From an uncultured Actinotalea sp. (GTDB taxonomy: Bacteria > Actinomycetota > Actinomycetes > Actinomycetales > Cellulomonadaceae): a DNA stretch of 7,289 nucleotides. Below the pieces are notes generated by a model that was given only the letters and a program-made list of their open reading frames with translations, had not been told where the DNA came from and searched no databases. Shown here piece after piece: positions 4,794-7,289 of this stretch. Every line of letters begins with the position of its first letter. The first letter of the stretch is position 1. The stretch covers positions 1 to 7,289 of the forward strand of contig NZ_CAMPHH010000173.1 of the NCBI RefSeq assembly GCF_946885855.1. Reading direction: 5' to 3'. The position numbers and the translations under genes were made by a program.

Positions 4794-6590
4794 GTGCTCC
4801 GCACCCACACCGCCGGCTCGCTGCGAGCCGAGCACATCGGCCAGACCGTCACGCTCACCGGCTGGGTGGACCGGCGGCGCGATCACGGCGGCGTGGCGTT
4901 CATCGACCTGCGGGACGCCTCGGGCGTCGCCCAGGTCGTCATCCGGGACGAGGCGGTCGCGCACGGCCTGCGCAACGAGTACGTCCTGCAGGTCACCGGC
5001 GCGGTGGGTCGCCGTCCCGAGGGCAACGAGAACCCCAACCTGGCGACCGGTGAGATCGAGGTGACCGCGAGCGACGTCGTCGTCCTCAACGAGGCCGCGG
5101 CGCTGCCCTTCCAGGTCTCCTCCGCGCTCGACGAGCACATCGGGGAGGAGGCGCGCCTGCAGCACCGCTACCTCGACCTGCGTCGACCGAAGCCGGCGGC
5201 CGCGCTCCGCCTGCGCGCCCAGGTCAACGCCGCGGCCCGGCGCGTGCTCGACGGGCACGACTTCGTCGAGGTCGAGACGCCCACGTTGACCCGGTCCACC
5301 CCCGAGGGCGCGCGCGACTTCGTCGTGCCGGCCCGGCTGTCGCCCGGGTCCTGGTACGCCCTGCCGCAGTCCCCGCAGCTGTTCAAGCAGCTGCTCATGG
5401 TCGCCGGGATGGAGCGGTACTACCAGATCGCGCGCTGCTACCGGGACGAGGACTTCCGCGCCGACCGGCAGCCCGAGTTCACCCAGCTCGACGTCGAGAT
5501 GAGCTTCGTCGAGCAGGACGACGTCATCGCCGTCGCCGAGGAGGTCCTCGTCGCGCTGTGGGACCTCATCGGGTACCGCATCCCGACGCCGATCCCGCGG
5601 ATGACGTACGCCGAGGCGATGGACCGGTACGGCACGGACAAGCCCGACCTGCGGTTCGGCCTCGAGCTGGTCGAGCTCACCGAGTACTTCCGCGAGACCC
5701 CTTTCCGGGTGTTCCAGGCGCCGTACGTCGGAGCGGTCGTGCAGCCGGGCGGGGCAGCGACGCCCCGCCGGGGCTTCGACGCCTGGCAGGAGTGGGCCAA
5801 GCAGCGCGGGGCCAAGGGCCTGGCGTACGTCACGGTCGCCGACGACGGCGAGCTGGGCGGCCCGGTCGCGAAGAACCTCTCCGACGCGGAGCGCGCCGGG
5901 CTGGTCGAGGCGGTCGGCGCCCGCCCGGGCGACGCGGTCTTCTTCGCCGCGGGCAAGACGTCGGAGGCGCGGGCGCTGCTCGGCGCGGCCCGACTGGAGA
6001 TCGGCCGGCGTGCCGAGCTCATCGACGAGGACGCCTGGTCCTTCGTCTGGGTCGTCGACGCCCCGCTGTTCAAGTCGGCCGACGAGGACGACGACGTCGC
6101 GCTGGGCACCGGGTCGTGGAACGCGGTGCACCACGCGTTCACCTCCCCGACGCCGGAGTGGATCGACCGGTTCGAGGAGGACCCGGGCAACGCGCTGGCC
6201 TACGCCTACGACATCGTCTGCAACGGCAACGAGATCGGCGGCGGGTCGATCCGTATCCACCGCCGCGACGTGCAGGAGCGCGTCTTCGCGGTCATGGGGA
6301 TCGGTCAGGACGAGGCGCAGGAGAAGTTCGGCTTCCTGCTCGACGCGTTCCAGTTCGGCGCCCCGCCGCACGGTGGGATCGCGTTCGGCTGGGACCGGAT
6401 CGTCGCGCTGCTCACGCGCTCGGAGTCCATCCGCGAGGTCATCGCCTTCCCGAAGTCCGGCGGCGGGTTCGACCCGCTCACCGGGGCGCCGGCGCCCATC
6501 ACGCCGGAGCAGCGCAAGGAGGCGGGCGTGGACGCCAAGCCGGAGCCCCGGCGCGGTGCCGAGCCGGCCGAGGCGGTCGCGCAGGCCTGA
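4794..6590 (+). CDS. aspS: Aspartyl-tRNA synthetase, probably non-discriminating
   Basis: A 598-residue class II synthetase that charges tRNA(Asp) with aspartate in the cytoplasm. An N-terminal OB-fold anticodon-binding domain (about 1-105) contains [11 protein letters not shown]. Motif 1 is around [19 protein letters not shown] (158-176, with E171). QSPQLFKQ is at 192-199, and motif 2 [21 protein letters not shown] has the ATP-binding R217. A bacterial-type GAD insertion follows at roughly 290-420, then motif 3 [11 protein letters not shown] with R535. Length and order match the bacterial AspRS family. H31 and the glycine of RPEG (G77) are the residues found in non-discriminating enzymes such as that of Pseudomonas aeruginosa; E. 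coli AspRS has Leu and Lys there. It may therefore also form Asp-tRNA(Asn) for GatCAB. The last 20 or so residues are Ala/Glu/Pro-rich. It has its own RBS and probable promoter and is divergent from the PPOX gene. Confidence 0.97.
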   Translation: MLRTHTAGSLRAEHIGQTVTLTGWVDRRRDHGGVAFIDLRDASGVAQVVIRDEAVAHGLRNEYVLQVTGAVGRRPEGNENPNLATGEIEVTASDVVVLNEAAALPFQVSSALDEHIGEEARLQHRYLDLRRPKPAAALRLRAQVNAAARRVLDGHDFVEVETPTLTRSTPEGARDFVVPARLSPGSWYALPQSPQLFKQLLMVAGMERYYQIARCYRDEDFRADRQPEFTQLDVEMSFVEQDDVIAVAEEVLVALWDLIGYRIPTPIPRMTYAEAMDRYGTDKPDLRFGLELVELTEYFRETPFRVFQAPYVGAVVQPGGAATPRRGFDAWQEWAKQRGAKGLAYVTVADDGELGGPVAKNLSDAERAGLVEAVGARPGDAVFFAAGKTSEARALLGAARLEIGRRAELIDEDAWSFVWVVDAPLFKSADEDDDVALGTGSWNAVHHAFTSPTPEWIDRFEEDPGNALAYAYDIVCNGNEIGGGSIRIHRRDVQERVFAVMGIGQDEAQEKFGFLLDAFQFGAPPHGGIAFGWDRIVALLTRSESIREVIAFPKSGGGFDPLTGAPAPITPEQRKEAGVDAKPEPRRGAEPAEAVAQA

Positions 6591-6638
6591 GCCCGTCGGC
6601 CGGACCGCCGGCTCCGCCCCGCCCCGGCTGAGGTCGAC

Positions 6639-6681
6639 GTCGCCGCCGGCCGGCGCGGGGCGTCGGCGCGCCGGCGGCGGC
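6639..6681 (+). terminator. GC-rich hairpin downstream of aspS, probable terminator
   Basis: Bases 6641-6650 are the exact reverse complement of 6670-6679. A G-T pair and one more G-C pair extend the stem to 12 bp (6639-6650 with 6670-6681). The 19-nt loop contains further GC complementarity. It begins about 50 nt after the aspS stop and ends about 20 nt before the next start codon. No T-run follows. It probably separates aspS transcription from the downstream gene. Confidence 0.5.
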
Positions 6682-6702
6682 ACCGGGTGGCACCGTGTGC
6701 CC

Positions 6703-7289
6703 GTGGATCCTGAGGTGCTGGGGCCGGTGTGGTCGGCCGACCGGATGCTGCTGGGGGACCGGGCCCGCTGGTCGGGGGCGACCGTGACCCGCACGGTCGA
6801 CGAGCGGAGCCTGCTCGTGGCCGCCGAGCGGGGCGACCGCCTCGTGCTGTTCGGACGGGGTGAGCCGGGCGGGGTGGTCGAGCTGTTGCGGGCGAGGGCG
6901 GTGGACGCCGTCGCCGTCACGGTGCCGGGACCCGCGCCCGACGAGGCCGCCTCCGCGCCACGTGCCGGCACGGCAGCGCGGCCCGGCACGGCATTGGGCC
7001 GCCGTGCGGTCCCGGCGCGCGGACCGGCGGGCTGGATGAGCGTGCCCCGGGGCACCGCCGTCCCGGCCGACGTGCTCCACGACCTCGGGCTCGAACCGTT
7101 CTCCACGTGGGACTGGCTGCTCGCCGAGACGCCGCCCGGTCCGGTGGCGGGGGAGGGCGACGTCGTCGTCCTCGACCCGCAGCGGGACGCGGCCGCGATC
7201 ACGGACTGCCTTGCCGAGGCGAACCCGGGGACGACCGCGGACCCGGCCGGCCCGCACGAGGCCGCATGGGTCGGGGTGGCCGGCCAGGG
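6703..7289 (+). CDS. Probable GNAT-family N-acetyltransferase, truncated by the window edge
   Basis: An open frame of 195 complete codons runs off the right edge. It encodes VDPEVLGPVWSADRMLLGD, then RLVLFGRGEPGGVVELL, SVPRGT, STWDWLLAETPPGP and VVVLDPQRDAAAITDCLAEANPGTTADPAGPHEAAWVGVAG. From memory of the family, this matches the N-terminal lobe of actinobacterial two-domain acetyltransferases often found next to aspS. The last 45 residues look like the first strand and helix of the GNAT domain. The acetyl-CoA-binding loop (Q/RxxGxG/A) would lie beyond the window, so activity and substrate cannot be judged. An in-frame GTG at 6697 is an alternative start. No Shine-Dalgarno sequence is seen; a weak CACCGT (6691-6696) lies 6 nt before 6703 and could be a -10 box for a leaderless transcript. 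The region around 6950-7030 is Ala/Arg/Gly/Pro-rich and holds a small in-frame duplication. Confidence 0.65.
   Translation, partial: MDPEVLGPVWSADRMLLGDRARWSGATVTRTVDERSLLVAAERGDRLVLFGRGEPGGVVELLRARAVDAVAVTVPGPAPDEAASAPRAGTAARPGTALGRRAVPARGPAGWMSVPRGTAVPADVLHDLGLEPFSTWDWLLAETPPGPVAGEGDVVVLDPQRDAAAITDCLAEANPGTTADPAGPHEAAWVGVAGQ
6965..6993 (+). repeat. Short direct repeat inside the acetyltransferase gene
   Basis: CCGGCACGGCA occurs at 6965-6975 and again at 6983-6993, offset by 18 bp, so the reading frame is kept (AGTA-AR-PGTA). It lies in a low-complexity linker and probably arose by slippage. Confidence 0.35.

Noticed and set aside
7090..7103. Second SOS-like site, TCGAACCGTTCTCC
   Set aside because: GAAC and GTTC are separated by 1 base instead of 4, and the site lies inside the acetyltransferase coding sequence.
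4680..7202. 840-codon minus-strand open frame opposite aspS and the acetyltransferase gene
   Set aside because: It spans the complete reverse complement of aspS, which has all class II motifs. The translation is Arg/Gly/Asp/Val-rich, as expected of an antisense shadow in GC-rich DNA.

Overview
This is very GC-rich DNA with strong G/C preference at third codon positions, several GTG starts and a typical actinobacterial gene set (Rv2578c-type radical SAM protein, ChoD-like GMC oxidoreductase, F420/flavin split-barrel protein, bacterial AspRS). It looks like a chromosomal core segment of a high-GC actinobacterium. Cellulomonadaceae or another Micrococcales is my guess, with low certainty. I see no mobile element, CRISPR array, tRNA or rRNA.

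Layout from left to right. A perfect 20-bp inverted repeat (1-49) probably ends transcription of a gene lying left of the window. About 300 bp without a convincing gene follow. Then come a metallo-beta-lactamase-fold hydrolase of the glyoxalase II/YcbL type (351-1052, +), a radical SAM protein of the Rv2578c/COG1533 (SplB-like) family (1123-2151, +), and a large GMC-type FAD oxidoreductase with a four-cysteine cluster-like motif (2270-4162, +). A PPOX-family split-barrel flavoenzyme on the minus strand (4101-4562, -) overlaps the 3' end of the GMC gene. The divergent aspS gene for aspartyl-tRNA synthetase follows (4794-6590, +), then the N-terminal part of a probable GNAT acetyltransferase (6703 to the right edge, +).

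The genes do not look like one pathway; each plus-strand gene seems to have its own promoter. The MBL, radical SAM and GMC genes have a -10-like hexamer 6-7 nt before the start codon and no Shine-Dalgarno sequence, which suggests leaderless mRNAs. aspS and the PPOX gene have clear ribosome binding sites.

The most interesting element is a perfect actinobacterial SOS box, TCGAAC-N4-GTTCGA, at 1099-1114. It overlaps the predicted core promoter of the radical SAM gene and ends 8 nt before its GTG start. That protein also ends in QPTLF, which resembles the sliding-clamp binding pentapeptide. Together these suggest a LexA-controlled, possibly replisome-associated radical SAM enzyme for DNA damage. 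This is inference. The operator, the CX3CX2C motif and the C-terminal peptide are read directly from the sequence. AspRS carries the residues expected of a non-discriminating enzyme, which implies tRNA-dependent asparagine synthesis through GatCAB in this organism.
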